Part shown: in pieces, positions 17,055 through 23,449 of the stretch | Numbering within the stretch: position 1 is the first letter of the stretch | Layout of the letters: every line of letters starts with the position of its first letter | Source of the DNA: CAZMOK01 sp964567785 | GTDB taxonomy: Bacteria > Bacteroidota > Bacteroidia > Bacteroidales > JAGOPY01 | NCBI GenBank assembly: GCA_964567785.1 | Contig: CAZMOK010000042.1 | Location: forward strand, 1 to 23,449 | Direction of reading: 5' to 3' | DNA length: 23,449 nt | Program-made: the position numbers and the translations under genes | The notes under the pieces: generated by a model | What the model saw: the letters and a program-made list of their open reading frames with translations, nothing else | What the model was told of the DNA's origin: nothing | Databases searched by the model: none

Positions 17055-17837
17055 ATGGATTGGCTTGAGGCGTTACTTCTCGGCATTTTACAGGGGCTCA
17101 CAGAATTTCTCCCGGTAAGCAGCAGCGGCCATCTCGAACTGGGAAAGGCGTTACTCGGTATTGAGGCTGAGAAAAGCCTTGCTTTTACCATTGCAGTGCA
17201 TGGTGCCACAGTGCTGAGCACTGTCGTGGTCTTCAGGAAAGACCTCTGGAACATAACCCGGGATACACTCCGTTTCCGCCGGAATGATTCCACAAAATTC
17301 GTTGCGAAGATACTGGTGTCGATGATCCCGGTACTTATTCTCGGGGTGTTCTTCAAGGAGGAAATAGAATCTTTTTTTACAGGAAATGTGGTTTTTGTGG
17401 GGAGCATGCTTATTGTGACTTCATTGTTGCTGGCATCCACAACCCTGATAAAACAAAATAAGCGCAAAATAAACTGGCTGGATTCCATAATAATCGGTAC
17501 AGCCCAGGCATTTGCCGTTTTGCCCGGTATTTCCAGGTCGGGGTCCACCATAAGCACAGGCCTGCTGCTGGGTAACAGGCGTGAGGCAGTTACCCGCTTT
17601 TCCTTTTTGATGGTGCTGATACCAATAATAGGTGCCAACCTGAAGGATGTTATCGACGGAAGCATGAACACGGAAGGAGGGGTGGGAGTCATGCCGATTT
17701 TAATAGGTTTTGCAGCAGCCTTTGTCTCAGGGCTTTTTGCCTGCAGATGGATGATAAGGATCGTAAATCGTGGGAATTTGATCTATTTTGCCGTATATTG
17801 CATGACAATAGGGCTCGTTGCCATAATTTTCGGTTAA
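17055..17837 (+). CDS. uppP: Undecaprenyl-diphosphatase (BacA/UppP)
   Basis: 260 residues, polytopic inner-membrane protein. It removes a phosphate from undecaprenyl diphosphate on the outer face of the membrane, recycling the lipid carrier for peptidoglycan and polysaccharide synthesis; overproduction gives bacitracin resistance. Both family signatures are intact: QGLTEFLPVSSSGH (13-26, with Glu17 and His26) and PGISRSGSTIS (157-167, with catalytic Arg161). It is 17 bases after DUF3098 and 7 bases before truB, in one operon. Confidence 0.97.
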   Translation: MDWLEALLLGILQGLTEFLPVSSSGHLELGKALLGIEAEKSLAFTIAVHGATVLSTVVVFRKDLWNITRDTLRFRRNDSTKFVAKILVSMIPVLILGVFFKEEIESFFTGNVVFVGSMLIVTSLLLASTTLIKQNKRKINWLDSIIIGTAQAFAVLPGISRSGSTISTGLLLGNRREAVTRFSFLMVLIPIIGANLKDVIDGSMNTEGGVGVMPILIGFAAAFVSGLFACRWMIRIVNRGNLIYFAVYCMTIGLVAIIFG

Positions 17838-17844
17838 CAAGTGT

Positions 17845-18534
17845 ATGTTAGATTTTGATTTTGAGAACGGTGAAATCCTTCTTTTTGACAAGCCTCTCGA
17901 GTGGACCTCTTTCGATGTTGTCAACAAGGTAAGGTTCATTCTGAAGCACAATGCCGGGATAGAAAGGATAAAGGTGGGCCATGCCGGCACCCTCGATCCC
18001 CTTGCAACCGGACTGCTGGTAATTTGCACAGGCAAAATGACCAAGAAAATAAACGATCTGACCCTTCTTGACAAAGAATATACAGGCATCATTACCCTGG
18101 GAGCCACCACACCCTCTTACGACCTGGAAACTGAATTTAACAGAACCTTCCCTGCGCATCATATATCTCCCAAAATGATAAAAGACAATGTGAAAAAGTT
18201 TACCGGGAAGATCTTTCAGAAACCACCCATCTATTCCGCAAAAAAAATCAAAGGCAAAAAAGCCTACCAGTATGCCCGCGAAAGCCTGAGCCTGAAAATG
18301 AAACCTAAAGAAGTTGAGATATATGAATTTGAGATAACAGGCATTGATATGCCCGATATCTCGTTCAGGGTGAGCTGCAGTAAGGGCACCTATATCCGCT
18401 CACTTGCCCACGACTTTGGGAAAGCAATGAGGAGTGGGGCACATCTGTCCCAACTCAGAAGAACGAGGGTGGGGGATTACAAAATTTCAGATGCCATCAA
18501 CCTGGAACAATTTGAATTCCTCCTGAATAATTAA
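17845..18534 (+). CDS. truB: tRNA pseudouridine-55 synthase
   Basis: 229 residues. It makes pseudouridine at position 55 of the T-loop in tRNAs. The catalytic Asp51 is in KVGHAGTLDPLATG; other family blocks are LLFDKPLEWTSFDVV (12-26), the PPIYSAKKIKGKKAYQYAR region and SKGTYIRSLAHDFG. It is much shorter than E. coli TruB (314) because it has only a short C-terminal extension instead of a full PUA domain, normal for this phylum. It starts 7 bases after uppP. Confidence 0.97.
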   Translation: MLDFDFENGEILLFDKPLEWTSFDVVNKVRFILKHNAGIERIKVGHAGTLDPLATGLLVICTGKMTKKINDLTLLDKEYTGIITLGATTPSYDLETEFNRTFPAHHISPKMIKDNVKKFTGKIFQKPPIYSAKKIKGKKAYQYARESLSLKMKPKEVEIYEFEITGIDMPDISFRVSCSKGTYIRSLAHDFGKAMRSGAHLSQLRRTRVGDYKISDAINLEQFEFLLNN

Positions 18535-18714
18535 CAATTTTAAAAAACTTTTTTATCCTGCCTGTGTTATTCAGGTTGTTACAGCAAAACTATAAAGTCA
18601 GTGTTTGTTTCGGACGCACCGGGGGCTAAAAAAATATTGTCAAGAATTGTGCGTCTTACCTGATTTTCAGGTTGACAACACCTGCCTATTGTACTAACTT
18701 TGCGCCGAAATTCA
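18535..18714. other. truB-queA intergenic region with dispersed repeats
   Basis: 180 bases without a gene. GACGCAC (18613-18619) and GTGCGTC (18649-18655) are a perfect 7-bp inverted repeat 29 bases apart. CAGGT (18668-18672) and ACCTG (18680-18684) form a smaller one. TTCAGGTTG occurs twice (18570-18578 and 18666-18674), each close to a CCTGCCT. The whole stretch lies upstream of the predicted queA transcription start, so binding sites for a regulator are more likely than an RNA leader. Confidence 0.45.
18671..18702 (+). promoter_or_regulatory. Bacteroidota-type promoter of queA
   Basis: TAACTTTG (18695-18702) is a perfect -7 box; GTTG (18671-18674), 20 bases upstream, is one mismatch from TTTG. 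Transcription would start near 18709, only about 6-12 bases before the candidate ATGs, so the mRNA would be nearly leaderless. Confidence 0.55.
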
Positions 18715-18720
18715 ATGCAG

Positions 18721-19770
18721 ATGAAATTATCACAGTTTAGATTCCATTTACCTTCTGAGTTAGTTGCTGATCGTCCGCCGGAGAATAGGGATGAGTCTAA
18801 ACTCATGATTCTGGACCGTAAGGACCGGTCGATAAAGCACGGTGTTTTTCCTGATATCCTTAATTATTTTGAAGATGGGGATGTTTTTGTCCTGAACAAT
18901 ACGAAGGTTTTCCCGGCAAGGTTATACGGAACCAAGGAAAAGACCGGTGCCCGGATAGAGGTTTTTCTTCTCAGGGAACTGAACAGGGATTCTCTTCTGT
19001 GGGATGTGCTGGTTGACCCTGCCAGGAAGATAAGGATAGGGAATAAGCTTTATTTCGGGGAGGATGAATCGCTGGTAGCTGAAGTGATCGACAATACCAC
19101 CTCAAGGGGCAGGACCCTCAGGTTCCTTTACGACGGTCCATACGAAGAGTTCAAAAAGACTATCCAGGAACTGGGCCAGACGCCTCTCCCCAAGCTGCAC
19201 CGCCGTCCGGCTGAGCCTCTCGACGATGAACGTTACCAGACTATATATGCCAAGCACGAAGGCGCTGTGGCAGCACCCACCGCAGGCATGCACTTCTCTC
19301 GCGAGCTGATGAAAAGGCTTGAACTGAAAGGCATTGATTTTGCCGAAGTTACACTCCATGTAGGGCTGGGCAATTTTCGTGCAATTGAAGTGGAAGACCT
19401 TACCAAGCATAAAATGGATTCGGAAGAGATGATGGTCGAGGAAAGGTCGGCAGAAATCATTAACAGTGCAAAAGATCAGAGGCACAAGATCGTTACCGTT
19501 GGCACTACCTCTATGAAGGCCATTGAAACTGCGGTCTCCATATCCGGAAAGGTGAAGCCATATATGGGCTGGACAAACAAGTTCATCTTTCCACCTTATA
19601 AATTTATGGTGGCCGACGCTATGATAACAAATCTCCACCTGCCGCAGTCGTCGATGATGATGATGGTCGCAGCCTTTGCCGGTTATGAATTCCTTATGGA
19701 GGCCTACCAGGAAGCCATAAAGCACAAATACAAATTCTTCACTTACGGTGATGCCATGCTCATCCTGTAA
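18721..19770 (+). CDS. queA: S-adenosylmethionine:tRNA ribosyltransferase-isomerase
   Basis: 349 residues. It transfers and isomerises the ribosyl group of SAM onto 7-aminomethyl-7-deazaguanine in tRNA, forming epoxyqueuosine. Family blocks: KLSQFRFHLPSELVADRP at the N-terminus, LNNTKVFPARLYG, PLPKLHRRP, YAKHEGAVAAPTAGMHFS, TLHVGLGNFRAI, GTTSMKAIE, and NKFIFPPYKFMVADAMITNLH. The MKLSQF start fits family alignments; ATG 18715 would add two residues, and the TTG at 18700 is part of the promoter. ispD follows 21 bases later. Confidence 0.96.
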   Translation: MKLSQFRFHLPSELVADRPPENRDESKLMILDRKDRSIKHGVFPDILNYFEDGDVFVLNNTKVFPARLYGTKEKTGARIEVFLLRELNRDSLLWDVLVDPARKIRIGNKLYFGEDESLVAEVIDNTTSRGRTLRFLYDGPYEEFKKTIQELGQTPLPKLHRRPAEPLDDERYQTIYAKHEGAVAAPTAGMHFSRELMKRLELKGIDFAEVTLHVGLGNFRAIEVEDLTKHKMDSEEMMVEERSAEIINSAKDQRHKIVTVGTTSMKAIETAVSISGKVKPYMGWTNKFIFPPYKFMVADAMITNLHLPQSSMMMMVAAFAGYEFLMEAYQEAIKHKYKFFTYGDAMLIL

Positions 19771-19791
19771 ACACTTGTGTCTTTATTCTGT

Positions 19792-20463
19792 ATGAACCGT
19801 TATGCTATCATAGTGGCCGGAGGAAAAGGCTCCCGGTTCGGGAAAGATGTCCCCAAGCAATTCACCGACCTGGCCGGAATGCCGATGATATATCATTCCT
19901 TGATTGTTTTCAGCGGTATTTGTGAGATAATCCTGGTGCTGCCTGCTGAATTTACCGGGCACTGGCAGTCGGTGCTCCATGATAAAAAGATCCGTATTTC
20001 ACACAGTGTTGTGGAAGGAGGTGAAACAAGGGCAGGATCGGTGCAAAACGGACTTAAAATGATCCCCGATGATAATGATGTACTGGTGGCTGTTCACGAT
20101 GCCGCCAGGCCGCTGGTCTCAGCAAAACTGGCTGCAAAGGCCTTTGAAGAAGCAGAAGAGTTTGGTTCGGCCGTTCCGGTGATACCTGTTCATGATACCA
20201 TCCGTGAAATAAATGAGGGATTATCAAAGGCTGTCGACCGAAACAGGCTGCGTAAGGTGCAGACCCCGCAGGTGTTTAAAATACAATCATTGCTTGATGC
20301 ATACCAACAGGAACTGAATCCTTCCTACACCGATGACGCTTCCCTGGTGGAAGCCCTGGGCCGGAAAGTTCATTATTTTCCGGGAAGCGCCGTTAATTTT
20401 AAGGTAACAACACCGGAAGACCTGACCATAGCTGAGGCATGGTTGAAAAATCAACAGTTATAG
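19792..20463 (+). CDS. ispD: 2-C-methyl-D-erythritol 4-phosphate cytidylyltransferase
   Basis: 223 residues. It couples CTP to MEP in the third step of the non-mevalonate isoprenoid pathway. Seen: the nucleotide-binding loop IIVAGGKGSRFGKDVPKQF near the N-terminus, AVHDAARPLVS, RKVQTPQVF and the C-terminal DDASLVEALGRKVHYFPG plus NFKVTTPEDLTIAE. ATG 19792 gives the standard MNRYAIIVAGG start; the GTG at 19777 would add five residues with no family support. Likely co-transcribed with queA. Its stop is only 4 bases from the convergent glycosyltransferase stop. Confidence 0.95.
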   Translation: MNRYAIIVAGGKGSRFGKDVPKQFTDLAGMPMIYHSLIVFSGICEIILVLPAEFTGHWQSVLHDKKIRISHSVVEGGETRAGSVQNGLKMIPDDNDVLVAVHDAARPLVSAKLAAKAFEEAEEFGSAVPVIPVHDTIREINEGLSKAVDRNRLRKVQTPQVFKIQSLLDAYQQELNPSYTDDASLVEALGRKVHYFPGSAVNFKVTTPEDLTIAEAWLKNQQL

Positions 20464-20467
20464 ATCA

Positions 20468-21622
20468 TTATTTCACCCCCGACCTGCCTTTCCAGGAGTA
20501 GCTGAACAGCGTTGAAATGATACCCGTTGCAATTACATAGGGTATGTAAAGCAGCTCAAACACCAGCAGCAAGGGCATCCTGAAATTATAGCCGAGAAAA
20601 TCTGCGCCCTTCGAAAGCAACCTGTAATCAACCCCCCACTTGATCAATAGTATAGCTGCAAAAGGTATTGCCATCAGGGGTTCAATGAATATGGAAACTC
20701 CCAGGGAACCCAGCAGAAGGTTGAACAGAAAAACAGTGGCCGTAACCAGCATCGATTGCGGTTCGCGGTAGCCGGCGCTTTTGGAAGCCCATCTTATGCG
20801 CTGCTGAAGGAATGATGAAAGACTGTCAGGGGGAGTGGTATGTATAATAGCCTGCTTTTTTCTTACGAACATCGCAGCGCCGGCCCCGTACTTCTTAATT
20901 ATTTTATGAAGTAAAAAGACGTCGTCACCGGAAGCATACTTTTCGTTGCCCTCATAACCGTTTACCTCATCAAAGGCAGATCTTTCGAACGCCAGGTTGG
21001 CGCCGTTGCAGATAAACGGTTTCCCGGCCCCTGCAGCCCCACCCCCGGAGGTTACCAGGCTGATGAAATCCAGGTTGTAGAATTTTGATAGAATGCCCTG
21101 CCCTGGCCGGTACCTTACCGGTCCCCATACTATTTTTGAAGATGATTTTTCATAGGCTGCAACCAGGTTCTTAACCCAGAAAGGACCGAAACTGCAATCG
21201 GCATCAGTAGTGATGATAAGACTGCCGCGGGCGTTTCCTATGCCTTTTTTAAGTGCCGCTTTTTTGGAGGAACCTTCTTTGGCAGACAGTTTTAAAACTT
21301 TTACATCGAATTTGAATGCACCCTCCATGACAAAACCATCAATGAGTCCGGAACTGCCGTCGCCGGAATGGTCGTCAACAAAGATCACTTCCAGCAGGCT
21401 TTCCGGGTAGTCGAGGACGGAGAGGTTCTCGCACGTTCTCCGGAGGTTTTCGTATTCATTCCTGAAAGGGATGATCACCGACACATTGGTTTCTGCACTT
21501 TCTGCCGGGACCGGGAATTCTTCGGTTTTTTTCCACCCCGAGGTAAACTCGTTCACAAGGTAAAAATAGAGCCCTGCAGTAACAGCGGTTAAAATTATCA
21601 GGATGATCTCTGCCGTTGACAT
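20468..21622 (-). CDS. Membrane-anchored family 2 glycosyltransferase
   Basis: 384 residues. An N-terminal membrane helix (about 4-23), a GT-A catalytic domain (about 46-285) and about three C-terminal membrane helices (about 290-375). Catalytic signatures: VDDHS (82-86), TDADC with the DxD pair Asp140/Asp142, SGDD (231-234), and QQRIRW (273-278), the processive-type Q-x-x-RW motif. The sugar and acceptor are not evident; lipid or envelope glycosylation is likely. It starts 2 bases after the stop of the LPG_synthase_TM gene, so the two are translationally coupled. Confidence 0.92.
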   Translation of the reverse strand: MSTAEIILIILTAVTAGLYFYLVNEFTSGWKKTEEFPVPAESAETNVSVIIPFRNEYENLRRTCENLSVLDYPESLLEVIFVDDHSGDGSSGLIDGFVMEGAFKFDVKVLKLSAKEGSSKKAALKKGIGNARGSLIITTDADCSFGPFWVKNLVAAYEKSSSKIVWGPVRYRPGQGILSKFYNLDFISLVTSGGGAAGAGKPFICNGANLAFERSAFDEVNGYEGNEKYASGDDVFLLHKIIKKYGAGAAMFVRKKQAIIHTTPPDSLSSFLQQRIRWASKSAGYREPQSMLVTATVFLFNLLLGSLGVSIFIEPLMAIPFAAILLIKWGVDYRLLSKGADFLGYNFRMPLLLVFELLYIPYVIATGIISTLFSYSWKGRSGVK

Positions 21623-21624
21623 AA

Positions 21625-22638
21625 TTAACGTCTGAAAAATTTCAGCCTGAACACAAACAAAGTGCCCAGGAAAGCCGGTAAGATAAGGTTTATAAGCCAG
21701 GTTACGGTGGATGCTGCAAAAACAGCGAATTCGTGATCCGGCACCGGGCTGCCTGAAGCCTGCAGGTACAATGAAATGACATAGATCGAGATTGAACCCC
21801 TGACACCCAGCTCTGCCAGGGCAATGGTAGGCATGGCAGTCATGGCAAGGTAGATGACGGAGATGATGACGAATGCCTGCCCGGGAGGAAGCTCCAATCC
21901 GAATATCCTGATAAGCCAGTAGAATTGAAACGTGAAGACCAGGTACCTTGTAAAACTCAGCAGGAGCACGGTGAGCAATTCACGCGGGGAATACCAGTTG
22001 AACACATCAAGGTATTTGTTCCATTTTTCCAGTTTCCGGGGTAAGAGCTTACCGAGTATGGCAGATAATATGCTGATCCTGAAGTAAAACACAAGCAGCA
22101 GGAACACCAGTATGGGGATCGAAACGATCATCCCGAAATAGATGTAATTGTAGATCCTTGCAGGGACATCAACATAATTTGGGACAAAGTATAAAACACT
22201 GAAAAGACCGACAACCAGGGTAATCATGAGCTGGCTGATGCTGCCTATAATGGTAATGAGTATACCTTCAATGTGGCTGCCCCTGTCGAGTATGAATACC
22301 CTGCCAAAGTACTCCCCCGTGCGGTTTGGTGTGAATGAACTTACGGATGTCCCGGTAAGGACGGCCATAAAAGACCTGAAGAAGGAAACTTTTTCGATCC
22401 TGCCTATCAGTAGTTTCCATTTAAACGATTCTATACCCCAGTTTACGGGCATCAGCAGGATCACACCGGCAATGCTCAGCAGGAACCCTTTCGAGTGGAA
22501 ACTTTCTGAAAGCCTTCCGAGGATGGTTTCCAGGTCCCGCTCGTAAAACACCTCGTGATAAATGAAGAGGTAGGTGGCTATTACGATAAGGCCCCTGAAA
22601 AGATAGTTGAGCGTTTTCTTTATCTTTGCTGATAGCAT
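21625..22638 (-). CDS. LPG_synthase_TM / UPF0104 flippase-like membrane protein
   Basis: 337 residues, about eight membrane helices. It has the family's conserved patches: NWGIESFKWKLL (about 66-77), TPNRTGEYFGR (about 103-113), and PTIALAELGVRGS in a late loop. The family is related to the membrane domain of MprF, which flips aminoacylated phosphatidylglycerol; without the synthase domain the substrate is unknown. It is paired with the downstream GT2 gene, which suggests the pair makes and moves a glycolipid. It diverges from ruvC with only 19 bases between start codons. No clear TAnnTTTG box was found upstream on this strand. Confidence 0.9.
   Translation of the reverse strand: MLSAKIKKTLNYLFRGLIVIATYLFIYHEVFYERDLETILGRLSESFHSKGFLLSIAGVILLMPVNWGIESFKWKLLIGRIEKVSFFRSFMAVLTGTSVSSFTPNRTGEYFGRVFILDRGSHIEGILITIIGSISQLMITLVVGLFSVLYFVPNYVDVPARIYNYIYFGMIVSIPILVFLLLVFYFRISILSAILGKLLPRKLEKWNKYLDVFNWYSPRELLTVLLLSFTRYLVFTFQFYWLIRIFGLELPPGQAFVIISVIYLAMTAMPTIALAELGVRGSISIYVISLYLQASGSPVPDHEFAVFAASTVTWLINLILPAFLGTLFVFRLKFFRR
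22621..22628 (+). promoter_or_regulatory. Candidate -7 box of ruvC
   Basis: TATCTTTG is a perfect TAnnTTTG located 30 bases before the ruvC ATG, inside the first codons of the divergent membrane-protein gene. A convincing -33 TTTG is not visible. Confidence 0.4.
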
Positions 22639-22657
22639 CGTTTCTTAATTAGCTGCC

Positions 22658-23212
22658 ATGGCTGCCACCGATCGCATAGTGTTAGGAATAGACCCCGGGA
22701 CCACCATCATGGGGTACGGCATAATGTACATAAAGGGGAAAGAGCTGAATCTGCTTGCCATGGGAGTTCTCAAGTTGAGCAAAGTTACGAATCACGCCGA
22801 CAAGTTAAAAAAAATCTTCGAGCGTGTCATCAGCCTGATCGATGAATACCACCCTGATGAAGTAGCCCTCGAAGCTCCTTTTTACGGAAAGAATGTTCAA
22901 TCGATGCTGAAGCTGGGCAGGGCACAGGGGGTAGCTATGGCCGCAGCCCTTTCGCGGTCGGTCCCTATTTATGAATATTCCCCCAGAAAGATCAAGCAGT
23001 CGATCACAGGCCGGGGAAGCGCCTCAAAAGAGCAGGTTGCCGCCATGCTCCATAACCTCCTGAAGTACGATGAACTGCCCCAGTACCTCGATGCCACCGA
23101 CGGGCTCGCGGCTGCCGTATGTCATTATTTTCAGGGTGTCAGTGATGCTCATGGTAAATCTTACACCGGCTGGTCGTCGTTTGTTGGCAAGAACAAGGAC
23201 CGGATCGTTTGA
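22658..23212 (+). CDS. ruvC: Holliday junction resolvase RuvC
   Basis: 184 residues. It cleaves Holliday junctions with RuvAB during recombination repair. The four catalytic acids are all present: Asp12 (GIDPGTT), Glu72 (ALEAPFY), Asp145 and Asp148 (DATDGLAAAVCH). LGRAQGVA (86-93) and SPRKIKQSITGRGSASKEQV (108-127) also match. Length is close to E. coli RuvC (173). ATG at 22658 gives the usual short N-terminus. Nothing follows it on the same strand in this window. Confidence 0.96.
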   Translation: MAATDRIVLGIDPGTTIMGYGIMYIKGKELNLLAMGVLKLSKVTNHADKLKKIFERVISLIDEYHPDEVALEAPFYGKNVQSMLKLGRAQGVAMAAALSRSVPIYEYSPRKIKQSITGRGSASKEQVAAMLHNLLKYDELPQYLDATDGLAAAVCHYFQGVSDAHGKSYTGWSSFVGKNKDRIV

Positions 23213-23283
23213 TGACTTTTCGCCCCTCGTAGCGTTTCATTGTTCATTGATTTCTGCTTCTTACCTACTGATTTAAAGTTATT

Positions 23284-23318
23284 TAATTATTAACTATTAA
23301 TTATTAATTATTAATTGT
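23284..23318 (+). repeat. AT heptad array, unit TAATTAT
   Basis: Units TAATTAT, TAACTAT, TAATTAT, TAATTAT, TAATTGT in tandem. The same 7-base period as the GC-rich arrays at 9788 and 10566 but a different sequence. Confidence 0.75.
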
Positions 23319-23411
23319 TCATTGCCCTCTTCTTATCCTCCTATTTTCTTAACCTCTTAACCTCTTCTTTTCTTCTCCGTGCTCCCACGCCATCAATTAC
23401 CATTTATTTCA

Positions 23412-23419
23412 TAGCTTTG
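23412..23419 (+). promoter_or_regulatory. Candidate -7 box facing out of the window
   Basis: TAGCTTTG matches TAnnTTTG exactly. No TTTG is seen at the -33 distance. The downstream gene, if any, starts after the window ends. Confidence 0.35.
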
Positions 23420-23449
23420 AATGTAGCTTAATTGCACCCCTGTGAAACA

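Larger units (their letters stand above)
23213..23449. other. Right-edge AT-rich intergenic DNA with short tandem repeats
   Basis: No gene is supported. It holds two TTCATTG units (23236-23249), five TAATTAT-type heptads (23284-23318), two CTTAACCT octamers (23348-23363), a pyrimidine-rich run, and TAGCTTTG (23412-23419), a perfect -7 box that may serve a gene beyond the window. Confidence 0.6.

Noticed and set aside
18535..18714. preQ1 riboswitch before queA
   Set aside because: No preQ1-I or preQ1-II consensus is visible, and a perfect -7 box next to the start codon would leave the region untranscribed. A covariance-model search would settle it.
19777..19791. GTG start for ispD
   Set aside because: The five extra residues are not family-like, and the ATG at 19792 gives the conserved short N-terminus.

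Overview
The window looks like a Bacteroidota chromosome, most likely a Bacteroidales or Marinilabiliales-type member recovered as a metagenome or draft assembly. The reasons are: several gene starts are preceded by the Bacteroidota -7 promoter box TAnnTTTG rather than a Shine-Dalgarno site; a DUF3098-uppP-truB-queA-ispD run is present; a large bacterial alpha-2-macroglobulin, a stand-alone four-helix-bundle (S23/IVP) gene and a BY-kinase with a Tyr-Gly tail are present. An exactly 100-base N gap sits at 10417-10516. The lineage is an inference; no rRNA or tRNA gene is visible.

Layout. 103-6150 (+) encodes a 2015-residue secreted alpha-2-macroglobulin-like protein whose thioester motif is replaced. 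Convergent to it, on the minus strand, are an arginase-fold protein that has lost several metal ligands (6181-7356), DNA topoisomerase I (7464-9773), a four-helix-bundle protein (9809-10168), a repeat-rich 442-base intergenic stretch holding the gap (10169-10610), and inorganic pyrophosphatase (10611-11282). From a divergent promoter region, the plus strand carries an outer-membrane polysaccharide export lipoprotein and a Wzc-type tyrosine kinase (11517-14810), and an SLC13-type transporter with two RCK_C domains (14869-16656). Next comes the conserved block DUF3098, uppP, truB, queA, ispD (16744-20463). A minus-strand pair, GT2 glycosyltransferase plus flippase-like LPG_synthase_TM membrane protein (20468-22638), converges on ispD. 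ruvC (22658-23212, +) diverges from that pair. The last 237 bases are AT-rich intergenic DNA with short tandem repeats and a -7 box pointing out of the window.

How the genes relate. Most of the window is housekeeping: supercoiling (topA), pyrophosphate removal (ppa), undecaprenyl-phosphate recycling (uppP), tRNA modification (truB, queA), isoprenoid synthesis (ispD) and recombination (ruvC). The cell-envelope theme is strong: polysaccharide export and kinase, uppP, GT2 plus LPG_synthase_TM, and the macroglobulin.

The less ordinary signals are four. (1) The macroglobulin lacks its thioester. (2) The arginase-fold protein lacks three of six expected Mn ligands. (3) The four-helix-bundle gene is bracketed by heptad (TTGGCTG) arrays in inverted orientation, one array containing its own stop codon and the other the ppa stop codon. 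(4) A 9-bp perfect hairpin lies in the predicted ppa leader. I did not find a convincing multi-gene system that is wholly new; the heptad-flanked four-helix-bundle cassette is the best candidate for something under-described.
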